Shown: positions 18,182-26,774, counted from the first letter of the stretch. The stretch: DNA of 64,000 nt from an uncultured Alphaproteobacteria bacterium (GCA_903860975.1 CAIOSI010000017.1:124001-188000); one strand, 5' to 3'. Numbers and translations are program-made. Notes: generated by a model not told the origin, from the letters alone.

Positions 18182-19345
18182 GTGCGCCACGACCCTGACC
18201 AAACATTTCCCGAGATCCGCGATGCGGTGCGCAAGCTTTGCGCTCGATTCCCTGGAACCTACTGGCGCGCGCTGGATCGCGATCGCGCATATCCGACTGA
18301 ATTTGTCCGCGCGCTTACGGAAGCCGGCTTCCTGTCGGTTCTGATACCGGAAGAATACGGTGGCTCGGGTCTTGGGCTCGCGGCCGGTGCGGCGGTGCTG
18401 GAGGAGATCCACCGTTCTGGCTGCAACGGGGGTGCCTGCCATGCGCAGATGTACACCATGGGCGTCGTGCTGAGGCACGGCAGTAGAACTCAGAAAGAAG
18501 CCTATCTGCCGAAGATCGCGTCCGGAAACCTGCGGCTACAGGCCTTCGGCGTCACGGAGCCTGACGCAGGCACTGACACCACAAGGATCAGCACCTTCGC
18601 CAAGAGGGTTGGCGACACCTATGTCGTGAACGGTCGTAAGCTTTGGATTAGCCGGGCCGAGCACTCCGACCTTATGGTCCTGCTTTGCCGCACAACGAAG
18701 CGAGAAGAGGCCGCCAAGCCTTCGGACGGCATGAGTGTGTTGCTGATCGACATGCGTGAGGCGGTTGGGAACGGCCTGACCATCACGCCGGTTCGCACCA
18801 TGCTGAACCACGCCACCACCGAGTTGGCGTTTGAAGATCTCGTTGTTCCCGCCGCCAATCTGATTGGCGAGGAGGGTAAAGGCTTCCGTTACATCCTCGA
18901 TGGCATGAATGCCGAGCGCATTTTGATCGCAGCGGAATGCATAGGCGACGCCAAATTCTTTATCGACCGATCCTCGAGCTATGCCAGGGATCGCGAAGTG
19001 TTCGGCCGTCCCATAGGGGAGAACCAAGGCGTCCAGTTCCCCATCGCGCGCGCCTATGTCCAGATGACCGCTGCGAGCCTGCTGGTCGACCATGCGGCGG
19101 CCCTTTTCGAGGCCGGCGCACCCTGTGGCACCGAAGCCAACATGGCCAAACTGACAGCGTCGGAAGCTTCATGGTACGCCGCTGATATGGCGGTCCAAAC
19201 CCACGGGGGCTTCGGCTTTGCCGAAGAATACGACATCGAACGCAAGTTTCGCGAAACCCGCCTCTACCAGGTCGCGCCGATCTCCACGAACCTCATCCTC
19301 AGCCACGTCGCGACCCACGTTCTGGACCTGCCGAAGAGCTTCTGA
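18182..19345 (+). CDS. Acyl-CoA dehydrogenase
   Basis: Flavoprotein that introduces an alpha,beta double bond into an acyl-CoA; 387 residues from GTG 18182. The frame is open upstream to 18029, but that part is the inverted-repeat element, and family members begin close to FPEIRDAVRKLC; ATG 18146 is the alternative. Segments seen: LIPEEYGGSGLGLAAGAAV, FGVTEPDAGTDTTRIS (FAD/substrate loop), the conserved Arg helix (RDREVFGRPIGENQGVQFPI) and AVQTHGGFGFAEEYDIERKF, with a C-terminal APISTNLILSHVA. Stop and next start overlap as TGATG. It probably acts upstream of the carboxylase on a branched acyl-CoA. Confidence 0.9.
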   Translation: MRHDPDQTFPEIRDAVRKLCARFPGTYWRALDRDRAYPTEFVRALTEAGFLSVLIPEEYGGSGLGLAAGAAVLEEIHRSGCNGGACHAQMYTMGVVLRHGSRTQKEAYLPKIASGNLRLQAFGVTEPDAGTDTTRISTFAKRVGDTYVVNGRKLWISRAEHSDLMVLLCRTTKREEAAKPSDGMSVLLIDMREAVGNGLTITPVRTMLNHATTELAFEDLVVPAANLIGEEGKGFRYILDGMNAERILIAAECIGDAKFFIDRSSSYARDREVFGRPIGENQGVQFPIARAYVQMTAASLLVDHAAALFEAGAPCGTEANMAKLTASEASWYAADMAVQTHGGFGFAEEYDIERKFRETRLYQVAPISTNLILSHVATHVLDLPKSF

Positions 19346-20136
19346 TGCCCCAAGACGCATATGTGACGATCAAACTGACCGAGGCCTTACCAGGCATCGC
19401 CGTCGTCGCCTTCAACCGACCGGAGATCGCAAACGCTCTGTCCACTCAGATGGGTGAGGAGCTGACGCAGGTCTGGACTGTCTTGGCGGAGCGGATGGAC
19501 CTTCGATGCGTCGTTCTCACCGGCGAAGGTCGCCACTTCCAGGCGGGCGCAGATCTTAAAGAACGCAACGGCATGACCGACGAGGCTTGGGCCCTGCAGC
19601 ATCGAATTTTTGAGAATATGGTGCGCGCTCAGCTGTCTGTTCCCGTCCCGATTATCGCTGCCGTCAATGGAGCGGCTATGGGAGGCGGCTGTGAGATGAC
19701 GCTGGCCTGTGACTTCGCCTATGCCTCCGAGACCGCCCGTTTTGGTTTGCCAGAGGTCGGGCTGGGGATCATGCCCGGATTAGGTGGAACCCAGCTCCTT
19801 CGCCGCTGTGCCGGCGAGCGGCGGGCCATTGAGATTTTGACGACCGGCCGCCCTTTCACCGCTGCCCAGGCTCTGGAGTATGGTCTCGTCAATGGCGTCG
19901 TTGCGCCAGGCGACCTCATGGATACCGCCCTGGCGGTCGCCGCCGAAATCGCCTCCAAGGCACCGCTCTCCGTCCGCGCCCTAAAACACGTCGTGCGAGA
20001 GGCCCATTCGCTGGACCTGGCCGCAGCGATGGAAATGGAACTTTCAGCCTACGATCGACTCTTCAAGACGGCCGATCGCCGCGAGGGCGTGGCGAGTTTC
20101 AATGAGAAGCGGACAGCGGTGTTTAAGGGCGAGTAG
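19345..20136 (+). CDS. Enoyl-CoA hydratase/isomerase family protein
   Basis: 263-residue crotonase-fold enzyme expected to hydrate an enoyl-CoA. Both catalytic acids of hydratases are present: Glu in GAAMGGGCEMTLACDFAYAS (about 112) and Glu in FGLPEVGLGIMPGLGGTQLL (about 132). The oxyanion-hole region HFQAGADLKERNG is also seen. It overlaps the acyl-CoA dehydrogenase by one base (TGATG, 19343-19347), so the two are translationally coupled. With the carboxylase operon it could hydrate a methylglutaconyl- or isohexenylglutaconyl-type intermediate; this is inference from context. Confidence 0.92.
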   Translation: MPQDAYVTIKLTEALPGIAVVAFNRPEIANALSTQMGEELTQVWTVLAERMDLRCVVLTGEGRHFQAGADLKERNGMTDEAWALQHRIFENMVRAQLSVPVPIIAAVNGAAMGGGCEMTLACDFAYASETARFGLPEVGLGIMPGLGGTQLLRRCAGERRAIEILTTGRPFTAAQALEYGLVNGVVAPGDLMDTALAVAAEIASKAPLSVRALKHVVREAHSLDLAAAMEMELSAYDRLFKTADRREGVASFNEKRTAVFKGE

Positions 20137-20231
20137 TCAACCTGAGACGGGCCGCCCCTGCAGCCCGGTCGCCCTCCAGACGTCACCATAAGCGTTGGGC
20201 TTTACTTTTTCAGGTCAACATTTGGCGGTCG

Positions 20232-20528
20232 CTAAGCGCCGAGTAGCCGGCCGGCGCCTCTGAGCGTCGTTGCCTGATCCACAACGGTGTGGAATCGACT
20301 GTCCGCGGCGACCACATAGGTGTCCTCTCGAGACGCCATCGCGAGGTAGAGGCAGTCAAGAACCGGATGGCCCAACACGTTCGCCAGGTCGGCGGCAGAC
20401 AGAAGATCGTTCTCAATCGTTGTCGTCGTCACCGGAGCGTTGAAAAGTTCCGTTAGACGTTCCTTGGCTTCTTGACCGCTGAGCTCGCTGCGCTGGGTGC
20501 GACGCCAAAGGGCTTCGGCGCTTCGTCC
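20232..20528 (-). pseudogene. C-terminal remnant of a PIN-domain toxin (VapC/FitB type)
   Basis: About 98 codons from GRSAEALWRRTQRSELSG to the stop at 20232. The segment LGHPVLDCLYLAMASRED and VAADSRFHTVVDQA match the second half of PIN toxins, including two of the acidic residues that bind Mg2+. The N-terminal half, with the first catalytic Asp, is missing, and the frame upstream is not protein-like. PIN toxins cleave RNA; this copy should be dead. The missing part was apparently lost together with the end of the antitoxin. Confidence 0.7.
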
Positions 20529-20531
20529 CTG

Positions 20532-20559
20532 GCTTGGGGCTTGGGGCTTGAGGCTTGGC
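20532..20559. repeat. Four tandem heptamers at the toxin-antitoxin deletion junction
   Basis: GCTTGGG, GCTTGGG, GCTTGAG and GCTTGGC stand head to tail, followed by a further GCTT. They lie exactly between antitoxin-like and toxin-like sequence, so the repeat probably formed during, or caused, the deletion. Confidence 0.75.
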
Positions 20560-20614
20560 GCTTCAGCGCCTCCACAACACCTCGCGGAACATCTCTGACA
20601 AGAATCTGAGCCAT
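20552..20614 (-). pseudogene. N-terminal remnant of a FitA/VapB-like antitoxin
   Basis: From ATG 20614 the minus strand encodes MAQILVRDVPRGVVEALKRQ, the DNA-binding ribbon-helix-helix start of FitA-type antitoxins. After 21 codons it runs into the heptamer repeat and loses similarity; the toxin remnant lies in a different frame downstream. The rest of the antitoxin, including the toxin-neutralising tail, is gone. A perfect palindrome sits one base before the ATG, as expected for an autoregulated antitoxin. Confidence 0.65.
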
Positions 20615-20615
20615 T

Positions 20616-20635
20616 AGCATTTGATATCAAATGCT
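20616..20635. promoter_or_regulatory. 20-bp palindromic operator of the ruined toxin-antitoxin pair
   Basis: AGCATTTGATATCAAATGCT is a perfect 20-base palindrome centred on TGATATCA, one base upstream of the antitoxin ATG. Antitoxins with a ribbon-helix-helix or AbrB fold bind palindromes in this position. Its perfection contrasts with the ruined genes downstream. Confidence 0.65.
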
Positions 20636-20925
20636 GGCGTCTCAGGCAGCAGCGGTTCAAGCGATAGCCGCGCCATGGGCGATCGGCGTTGGCCGGCGTT
20701 GAGGCGACCTGCGGCGCGTCGCGTGTCTCGGGTGGGCGTTCCATCGGCTGCGCATGTGATGTGGTTCCAGCCGCCGGGGTGAAACGGATCGCACCGGCTG
20801 GATTGCCTCTAGGTCGTGTCGTGCACCCCTAGGCTCGCCAACCCCGCAGCAGGTCGCCAGCGAGGGCGTGATCCTAATGACCGTTCCGAATGCCAAACCG
20901 CCGGCCGGCTTACGATCGCCGATCG

Positions 20926-21753
20926 TCAGCCCTTCGTTCGGTAGTCTCCAAATGCCCCGTCACGTGCGTCGAGTGCCCCTGACACCCCATCGCGGAATTT
21001 CGCGAACGTCTCGCGGCTGCTGGCCGTGGTCAGTGCCAACGCTTGGATTTCCGCGCCGGCCCTGATTGCAGCGCGCAGCCCCATGATCTCCATGGCGCGG
21101 TGGACGGAGCGCTTGTTCATCTGCTGCACGTCGGTTGGGATCTTGGCGATGCGTTCGGCCATGACGAGCACCTCGGCCTCCAGACGATCGGCCGGGAACG
21201 CGCGGTTCGCAAAGCCAACCCTGACGGCCTCTATCCCGTCGATAGCGTCCCCCGTCAGCATCATTTCCATGGCAGGCCGCAGCCCGCATAACCAAGCATG
21301 GAACTGGTTGTCCGGAGGGCTCATCATCCGGACGGGCGGGTAGCCGATCTGGGCGTCCTCGGCGACGTAGACCAGGTCACAGGCTGTCGCCAGTTCTGAG
21401 CCGCCCGCCAGACACCAGCCGTGCACCTGGGCGATCACCGGCTTGGCAAGGTCCCAGACCTTGAAACAGCCTTCGACAACATGTCGCGACCAGTGCCCTG
21501 CCCCAGCTGCCGTTTGAAAAGGGTAGGGCGGGGCCGCGCCGCCACCTAGGTCATAGCCTGCGGAAAAGCAGGGGCCGGCACCGCGCAGGATCGTCACGCG
21601 GACCTGCGGATCGTTGTCCGCAGACTCCAGGGCCTCAAAAACCCGAGCGCGCAGCGCGTTCGAGAGCGCATTGCGCTTCTCTGGCCGGTTCAGCGTCAAG
21701 CGGCGCACAAACCGCGCTGGGTTGTCTACGATCAGAACCTCAGGAACAGACAT
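20926..21753 (-). CDS. Enoyl-CoA hydratase/isomerase family protein with altered active site
   Basis: 275 residues from ATG 21753 (MSVPEVLIVDNPARFVRRL); the much longer frame upstream is not protein-like. Crotonase fold: LNRPEKRNALSNALRARVFE, oxyanion-hole region CFSAGYDLGGG, and CLAGGSELATACDLVYVA with the first catalytic Glu. The position of the second Glu (usually PEVGLG) reads IGYPPVRMMSPPDNQFHAW, so the enzyme lacks that acid and is more likely an isomerase, hydrolase or ring-processing member than a classical hydratase. It diverges from the small exported protein at 21850. Confidence 0.88.
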   Translation of the reverse strand: MSVPEVLIVDNPARFVRRLTLNRPEKRNALSNALRARVFEALESADNDPQVRVTILRGAGPCFSAGYDLGGGAAPPYPFQTAAGAGHWSRHVVEGCFKVWDLAKPVIAQVHGWCLAGGSELATACDLVYVAEDAQIGYPPVRMMSPPDNQFHAWLCGLRPAMEMMLTGDAIDGIEAVRVGFANRAFPADRLEAEVLVMAERIAKIPTDVQQMNKRSVHRAMEIMGLRAAIRAGAEIQALALTTASSRETFAKFRDGVSGALDARDGAFGDYRTKG

Positions 21754-21849
21754 AACAGCTTCTCCATTTGAGTGAGACCTTGGGCGTGGAGTAGCGTTTG
21801 GGGAAGAGCGCTGAATGACCGGGGCGCCGCTCAAAGAAAGCGACATCCC

Positions 21850-22074
21850 ATGAAGATCACAACCTTGGCTATTGCCGTATCGGCCCTTACCCTCGCCGCG
21901 GCGGGCACCGCTGAAGCCACGGGATGCTTGAAGGGCGCTGTCTTCGGTGGCGTTGCTGGCCACGATGAACGATTGGGTGCCGCTGCCGGTTGTGCTGTCG
22001 GCCACCACTTTGCTCACAAAAAGGACGTCGAGGCGCATCGCCAATCTCAGGCGCGGGCTCAAGCTCAGCCCTAG
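21850..22074 (+). CDS. Small exported protein with a glycine-rich segment
   Basis: 74 residues from ATG 21850 (MKITTLAIAVSALTLAAAGT), with a typical signal peptide cleaved near AEA. The mature part reads TGCLKGAVFGGVAGHDERLG and AAAGCAVGHHFAHKK: two cysteines, a glycine-zipper-like stretch and a basic, Gln/Ala-rich tail. Similar small periplasmic proteins occur in Caulobacterales, with unknown function (recalled). The start is chosen for the signal peptide; the frame upstream of it is unlikely to be translated. Confidence 0.7.
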   Translation: MKITTLAIAVSALTLAAAGTAEATGCLKGAVFGGVAGHDERLGAAAGCAVGHHFAHKKDVEAHRQSQARAQAQP

Positions 22075-22253
22075 GCTCCGCTCCATCACGAAACACGCTG
22101 GACGGCCCACGAGCCACAGCCGGCTGACCCATCTGGCGGGGCTCACGTCCAGCCGAAGTGAGGTCTCTTGTTCGCTCGAAGGCGCTCGTAGATTGACGGC
22201 GTTTGGGACGTGGCGCTGGACCAAAGCCACAAACTTTGTTTCGTGGAGAAGCC

Positions 22254-23741
22254 ATGAAGATGCCGCTTCCCGACGACACGCTGATCGCCCGCAAGGGAGA
22301 GATTGTTCGCGCGCTGCGCCGGCTGGTGCCGGGTGACGGGGTGATCGGCGATCCGGCGGGGCTTGTGCCGTTTCAATCCGACGGGCTGTCGGCCTACCGG
22401 CAGACTCCTCTGGCCGTGGTGCTGCCCGAGACCACAGCCCAGGTCTCTGCCGTATTGTCATGGTGCCAAGCCAATGGGGTGAAGGTCGTTCCGCGCGGTG
22501 CAGGCACATCGCTGTCGGGTGGGGCGCTGCCTCTGCAGGACGGCATTGTGCTCGGCATGGCCAAGTTCAACCGCATCCTTGAGATTGATTACGCCAACCG
22601 TTGCGCCGTCGTGCAACCCGGCGTGACCAATCTGGCCATCACCGGGGCTGTCGAGGTGGACGGCTTTTATTACGCCCCCGATCCATCGAGTCAGATCGCC
22701 TGCACGATCGGTGGCAATGTGGCGGAAAATTCAGGTGGTGTGCACTGCCTCAAGTACGGCCTGACGACCAACAACCTGCTGGGTTGCGAGATCGTCTTGA
22801 TCAGCGGTGAGGTCGTGCGTTTGGGCGGGAAGGGATTTGATGCGGCGGGCTATGATCTGCTGGGGATCGTCACGGGATCGGAAGGCCTGCTCGGTGTCGT
22901 CACCGAGGTAACCGTCCGTCTGCTGACGAAGCCGCAGACGGCCCGTGCGATGCTTCTGGGTTTCGCCTCGGTCGAGGCCGCTGGCGGCTGCGTCGGTGAC
23001 GTTATCGCTGCGGGGGTTATACCGGCTGGCATGGAGATGATGGATCGCCCAGCGATCTGGGCGGCAGAGGCCTTCGTCGGCGCCGGTTACCCGACCGACG
23101 CCGAAGCTCTGCTGATCGTAGAGCTGGATGGGCCGGAGGCCGAGTGCTCAGAGCTGTCTAGCCATGTCGCAAGCCTTGCCCGGGCGCGCGGTGCCACGAC
23201 GATCCGCACCTCCACCAGCGAGGCCGAACGGATGGCCTTCTGGGCCGGACGCAAGGCAGCCTTTCCAGCGGTCGGTCGCATATCGCCGGACTACTACTGC
23301 ATGGACGGCACCATTCCGCGACGCCAACTGCCCTACGTCCTGACAGCTATCACCCAAATGGGCCTTAAGTACGGCTTGGGCGTCGCAAACGTGTTCCATG
23401 CCGGAGACGGTAATCTGCATCCCTTGATCCTCTACGATGCCGACCAGCCGGGGCAGTTGGATGCGGCTGAGGCGTTCGGGGCGGACATCCTGAAGCTCTG
23501 TGTTGCTGTAGGTGGCGTACTTACTGGCGAGCATGGCGTCGGTGTCGAAAAGCGCGACCTCATGGGCGAGATGTTTAATGAGACTGATCTTGCCTGCCAG
23601 CAGCGCTTGAAGTGCGCCTTTGATCCCGATCTGCTGCTCAACCCCGGCAAGGTGTTCCCGCGTCTCCATCGCTGCGCCGAATTGGGGCGCGTCCATGTGC
23701 ATCGCGGCGCCGTCGCCTTCCCGAATCTGCCGAGGTTCTGA
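22254..23741 (+). CDS. glcD: Glycolate oxidase subunit GlcD (FAD-linked)
   Basis: 495 residues from ATG 22254, which follows TGGAGAAG; the frame upstream is dispensable. PCMH-type FAD domain (about 40-220) with PRGAGTSLSGGALPLQDGIV and IGGNVAENSGGVHCLKYGLT, then the FAD-oxidase C domain with NVFHAGDGNLHPLILYD and GVLTGEHGVGVEKRDLM. With GlcE and GlcF it oxidises glycolate (or D-lactate) to the 2-oxo acid and passes electrons to the respiratory chain. Its stop overlaps the glcE start by one base (TGATG). Confidence 0.93.
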   Translation: MKMPLPDDTLIARKGEIVRALRRLVPGDGVIGDPAGLVPFQSDGLSAYRQTPLAVVLPETTAQVSAVLSWCQANGVKVVPRGAGTSLSGGALPLQDGIVLGMAKFNRILEIDYANRCAVVQPGVTNLAITGAVEVDGFYYAPDPSSQIACTIGGNVAENSGGVHCLKYGLTTNNLLGCEIVLISGEVVRLGGKGFDAAGYDLLGIVTGSEGLLGVVTEVTVRLLTKPQTARAMLLGFASVEAAGGCVGDVIAAGVIPAGMEMMDRPAIWAAEAFVGAGYPTDAEALLIVELDGPEAECSELSSHVASLARARGATTIRTSTSEAERMAFWAGRKAAFPAVGRISPDYYCMDGTIPRRQLPYVLTAITQMGLKYGLGVANVFHAGDGNLHPLILYDADQPGQLDAAEAFGADILKLCVAVGGVLTGEHGVGVEKRDLMGEMFNETDLACQQRLKCAFDPDLLLNPGKVFPRLHRCAELGRVHVHRGAVAFPNLPRF

Positions 23742-24913
23742 TGCTCGACCTCGCCCCCGATACAAAAATACCCAAGACGGCAGCTGAGGTCATTGAGCTG
23801 ATTGCCGATGCACAAGCGGGTGGGCGAACCTTGGAGATTATCGGAGGCGGAACCAAACGCAGCATTGGCGCAGGTTCGGCGACCGATGCGGTGCTAAGCT
23901 TGGCGGGTCTCAATAAGGTCATCGACTACGCCCCCGAAGAGTTGGTTCTGACGGCGCAGGCCGGTGTGAAACTCGCCACACTCGAGAAGCTTGTCGCCGC
24001 TGAGGGCCAGATGCTGCCGTTCGAGCCGCCAAATTTGGCCAGGCTGCTAGGTGCCAAGACTCAGCCGACATTGGGAGGCGCCCTGGCGACGAACCTCTCC
24101 GGGCCGCGCCGCATTCGGGCGGGCGCTGCGCGGGACCATTTCTTAGGCCTTGAGGCTGTCACCGGACGTGGAGAGTTGATGAAGGCCGGTGGCAAGGTGG
24201 TGAAGAACGTGACTGGCTATGATCTTTGCAAACTGATGGCGGGGTCGTGGGGTACGCTGACAGTCTTGACGGAAGTGACCATAAAGGTGCTTCCGGCTGC
24301 GCGGACCGAACTGACACTTGTCTTTTTTGGGCTGGACGAGCGCCGCGCCGCAGAAGCGATGACCCAGGCCTTGAACTTGCCCGACGAGATTTCCGGCGCT
24401 GCACATCTACCGCGTTTGGCGGCGACAAGGGCGCCGCTGAAGGGTGAGATGGCGGTAACGGCGCTAAGGTTGGAAGGCTTCGCCGCCTCCGTCGCGGCGC
24501 GCGCGGACCACCTCGCAATCGCTTTGAAGGACTTCGGCCGAATGGAACGGCTCGACGCCGAGCAAAGCCATGCGTTCTGGCTTCAGATTCGTGACGTCCA
24601 AGCTTTTCACGAAGACCCACGCCCGCTGTGGCGGGTTTCGGTCCCGCCGTCAGTGGGCTGGCGCATCGGTGAGGCCGCGCTGGGTGAGGCGCTTTATGAT
24701 TGGGGCGGTGGTCTGGTTTGGCTTTTGGCCGATGCCGATGCTGATACCGTTCGAGCGAGCGCCCGAAGGCTCGGCGGATATGCCACGCTTTACAGGGGCG
24801 ATGGCCCGGCGTTTGAGCCTTTGGAGGGGCCGTTGTTGAGGCTTACGGCCCGGGTAAAGTCGGCGTTCGATCCAGATGGCGTTCTGAACCCCGGCCGGAT
24901 GGCGCATAGCTGA
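23741..24913 (+). CDS. glcE: Glycolate oxidase subunit GlcE
   Basis: 390-residue FAD-binding subunit. The N-terminal FAD_binding_4 domain shows GRTLEIIGGGTKRSIGAGSA and GGALATNLSGPRRIRAGAAR (about 28-130) and GGKVVKNVTGYDLCKLMAGS (about 148-167), all typical of GlcE. The C-terminal domain ends SAFDPDGVLNPGRMA. It shares its first base with the glcD stop and its last base with the glcF start, so the three subunits are translated in a coupled way. Confidence 0.93.
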   Translation: MLDLAPDTKIPKTAAEVIELIADAQAGGRTLEIIGGGTKRSIGAGSATDAVLSLAGLNKVIDYAPEELVLTAQAGVKLATLEKLVAAEGQMLPFEPPNLARLLGAKTQPTLGGALATNLSGPRRIRAGAARDHFLGLEAVTGRGELMKAGGKVVKNVTGYDLCKLMAGSWGTLTVLTEVTIKVLPAARTELTLVFFGLDERRAAEAMTQALNLPDEISGAAHLPRLAATRAPLKGEMAVTALRLEGFAASVAARADHLAIALKDFGRMERLDAEQSHAFWLQIRDVQAFHEDPRPLWRVSVPPSVGWRIGEAALGEALYDWGGGLVWLLADADADTVRASARRLGGYATLYRGDGPAFEPLEGPLLRLTARVKSAFDPDGVLNPGRMAHS

Positions 24914-26187
24914 TGCAGACCGCCTTCACCGCAGGCCAGCTCGCCGATCCGCAGACCGCTGCCAGTCACACAGAAATTCGTAAGTGCGTGCATTGCGGCT
25001 TCTGCACGGCGACCTGCCCGACCTATGTTCTGCTGAGCGACGAGCGCGACAGCCCCCGCGGCCGAATCGAGCTGATCAAGACCATGCTGGAGGATGGCGG
25101 AGCGCCGGCGAAGGAGGCCGTCACTCACATCGATCGGTGTCTGTCGTGTTTGTCCTGTGTGAGCGCCTGCCCGTCGGGCGTCGACTACGCTCAGCTGATC
25201 GACCATGGCCGGGCTCATATTGAGGCGCACTATCGTCGTCCGCTCTTTGAGCGGATCTTTCGTTGGGCGATCCCGTATGTCCTGACGCGACCGCGTCACT
25301 TGCGCGCCGCGCTCGTGTTGGGCCGACTGTCGCAACCCCTTAAACCGCTTTTCGAGGTGCTGCAGCTCAGACCCCTGGCCGCCCTGCTGCGCCTGACGCC
25401 GAAGCTGGCCGCTGACCCGCAGGCGCTGCAAGCCCACAGTGGACCTGGCGCGAACCGCGGACGCGTTGTGTTGCTGCAAGGATGTGTTGAGCCCGCGATG
25501 GCGCCGTCCATCCGTGCTGCGGCCATTCGCTTGATGACCCGTGCGGGCTTCGAGGTCGTACTGGTCGACGGCGAAGGCTGTTGCGGCGCGCTGTCCGAGC
25601 ATCTGGGCCGGGTAAAGGAGGCGCGGGGCTTTGCGGCAGCCAATATGCGGGCCTGGATGCGGGCCGGGCCTGTCGACGCCATCGTGACCACGGCCGCCGG
25701 CTGCGGGACGACGCTGAAGGCTTATGGCCACCGGTTGGCGGGCGAGGCAGATGCCGCGCAAGTCGCGGGCAAGGTTCGCGACATCCTGGAGTTTATCGGG
25801 GAGGTCGGCTTGCCTGCGGTCACGCGCCCCGGGAAACTCAGCGTCGCTTATCACGCACCCTGTTCGCTACAGCACGGGCAAAAGATCAACGCCGGACCCG
25901 CGGCCCTTCTATCCCAGGCGGGATTTGAAGTGCGCCCGATCGCCGAGGGCCACCTGTGCTGCGGCTCGGCGGGTGTTTATAATATCCTGCAGCCGCAGTT
26001 GGCGGGCCGCCTTCGAGACCGCAAGGCTGCAAATATTACGAAAACCCAGGCGCAAGTCGTCGCCGCTGGGAACATAGGTTGCATCGCCCATCTTGCGCCC
26101 GCGCTCAGCGCCCCAGTTATCCACCCCGTCGAGTTGCTTGACTGGGCGACGGGCGGGCCAAGGCCCCCCGGTCTTACGGCAGAATAG
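24913..26187 (+). CDS. glcF: Glycolate oxidase iron-sulfur subunit GlcF
   Basis: 424 residues. Two [4Fe-4S] motifs are visible: C25, C28, C31, C35 (KCVHCGFCTATCPTY) and C76, C79, C82, C86 (RCLSCLSCVSACPSG). Two CCG domains follow (GEGCCGALSEHLG and LCCGSAGVYNILQP), of the type that binds further iron-sulfur centres or the quinone-side partner. GlcF carries electrons from the flavin subunits to the membrane. Last gene of glcDEF; no malate synthase or regulator is adjacent. Confidence 0.93.
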   Translation: MQTAFTAGQLADPQTAASHTEIRKCVHCGFCTATCPTYVLLSDERDSPRGRIELIKTMLEDGGAPAKEAVTHIDRCLSCLSCVSACPSGVDYAQLIDHGRAHIEAHYRRPLFERIFRWAIPYVLTRPRHLRAALVLGRLSQPLKPLFEVLQLRPLAALLRLTPKLAADPQALQAHSGPGANRGRVVLLQGCVEPAMAPSIRAAAIRLMTRAGFEVVLVDGEGCCGALSEHLGRVKEARGFAAANMRAWMRAGPVDAIVTTAAGCGTTLKAYGHRLAGEADAAQVAGKVRDILEFIGEVGLPAVTRPGKLSVAYHAPCSLQHGQKINAGPAALLSQAGFEVRPIAEGHLCCGSAGVYNILQPQLAGRLRDRKAANITKTQAQVVAAGNIGCIAHLAPALSAPVIHPVELLDWATGGPRPPGLTAE

Positions 26188-26194
26188 CCTTGGC

Positions 26195-26419
26195 TCAGCC
26201 GCGGGCGTAGCAGTCAGGCCGGGGCGCTTCTCGCGGAATCGGTGCTTCTGCGCCCCCAGCGCCGCCAAGCGGACGGCGAACGTTAAAGTGGAAATCCTGG
26301 TCGGGTGGCAGACCCTGTCGCACCGGCCGGCGAACCCTGAAGGCGCGAAGGCGATTGAGCAGATGCTCAAGCGTTTCGTCTGATCCCGTCAGGTCGGGTT
26401 TGAACTGTCGCTTGGTCAT
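26195..26419 (-). CDS. Small hypothetical protein
   Basis: 74 codons from ATG 26419. The N-terminal half (MTKRQFKPDLTGSDETLEHL, then LNRLRAFR) looks protein-like with a short amphipathic helix; the rest is Arg/Pro/Gly-rich and could be chance. No membrane segment or known motif. It converges with glcF, eight bases apart. It may be a real small gene or part of the debris in this gene-poor stretch. Confidence 0.3.
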   Translation of the reverse strand: MTKRQFKPDLTGSDETLEHLLNRLRAFRVRRPVRQGLPPDQDFHFNVRRPLGGAGGAEAPIPREAPRPDCYARG

Positions 26420-26774
26420 GGGGCGATCCCATACGCCAAACTGCGACGAAACGCCACGTAAAGCGGTAAAAAAATAGTTAACGTATGGCTCGTTTTAATG
26501 GTCGTGCGAAAACCTGTAGATATCCCAGAGTTCTCAAAATGGGCGCAGCGCTAGTGGGGCAGGTCATCCCCAGTCAATGGCCTTGACGAACTCATCGATG
26601 ACGGTCGCGCAGCCTCGGTCTGCACCCATTTCAATCAAACCACCTCTGCGGCGACAGGGTGCAACTAGCTACAGTTTGATCTCGGGATTCGGAAAGACGC
26701 CGAATGGCTATTCACCAAGAACGCCATCGTGACGCCGGCGGGGGTTTCTGATCGCGCTCGCAGCCTGGACTAGA
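26420..26774. other. Gene-poor region
   Basis: 355 bases with no convincing gene. It contains an AT-rich patch at about 26465-26500 (TAAAAAAATAGTTAACG) that might be a promoter for the small ORF or a relic, and a short minus-strand frame MGADRGCATVIDEFVKAIDW near 26576-26632 that I cannot assign. Nothing else is seen. Confidence 0.5.

Noticed and set aside
24790-25854. Long minus-strand open frame (354 codons) opposite glcF and the end of glcE
   Set aside because: It lies wholly antisense to well supported iron-sulfur and FAD subunits and its translation shows no domain or motif.
26465-26500. Possible CtrA box in an AT-rich patch (two TTAA)
   Set aside because: The two TTAA elements are 12 bases apart instead of 7, so the pattern does not fit.
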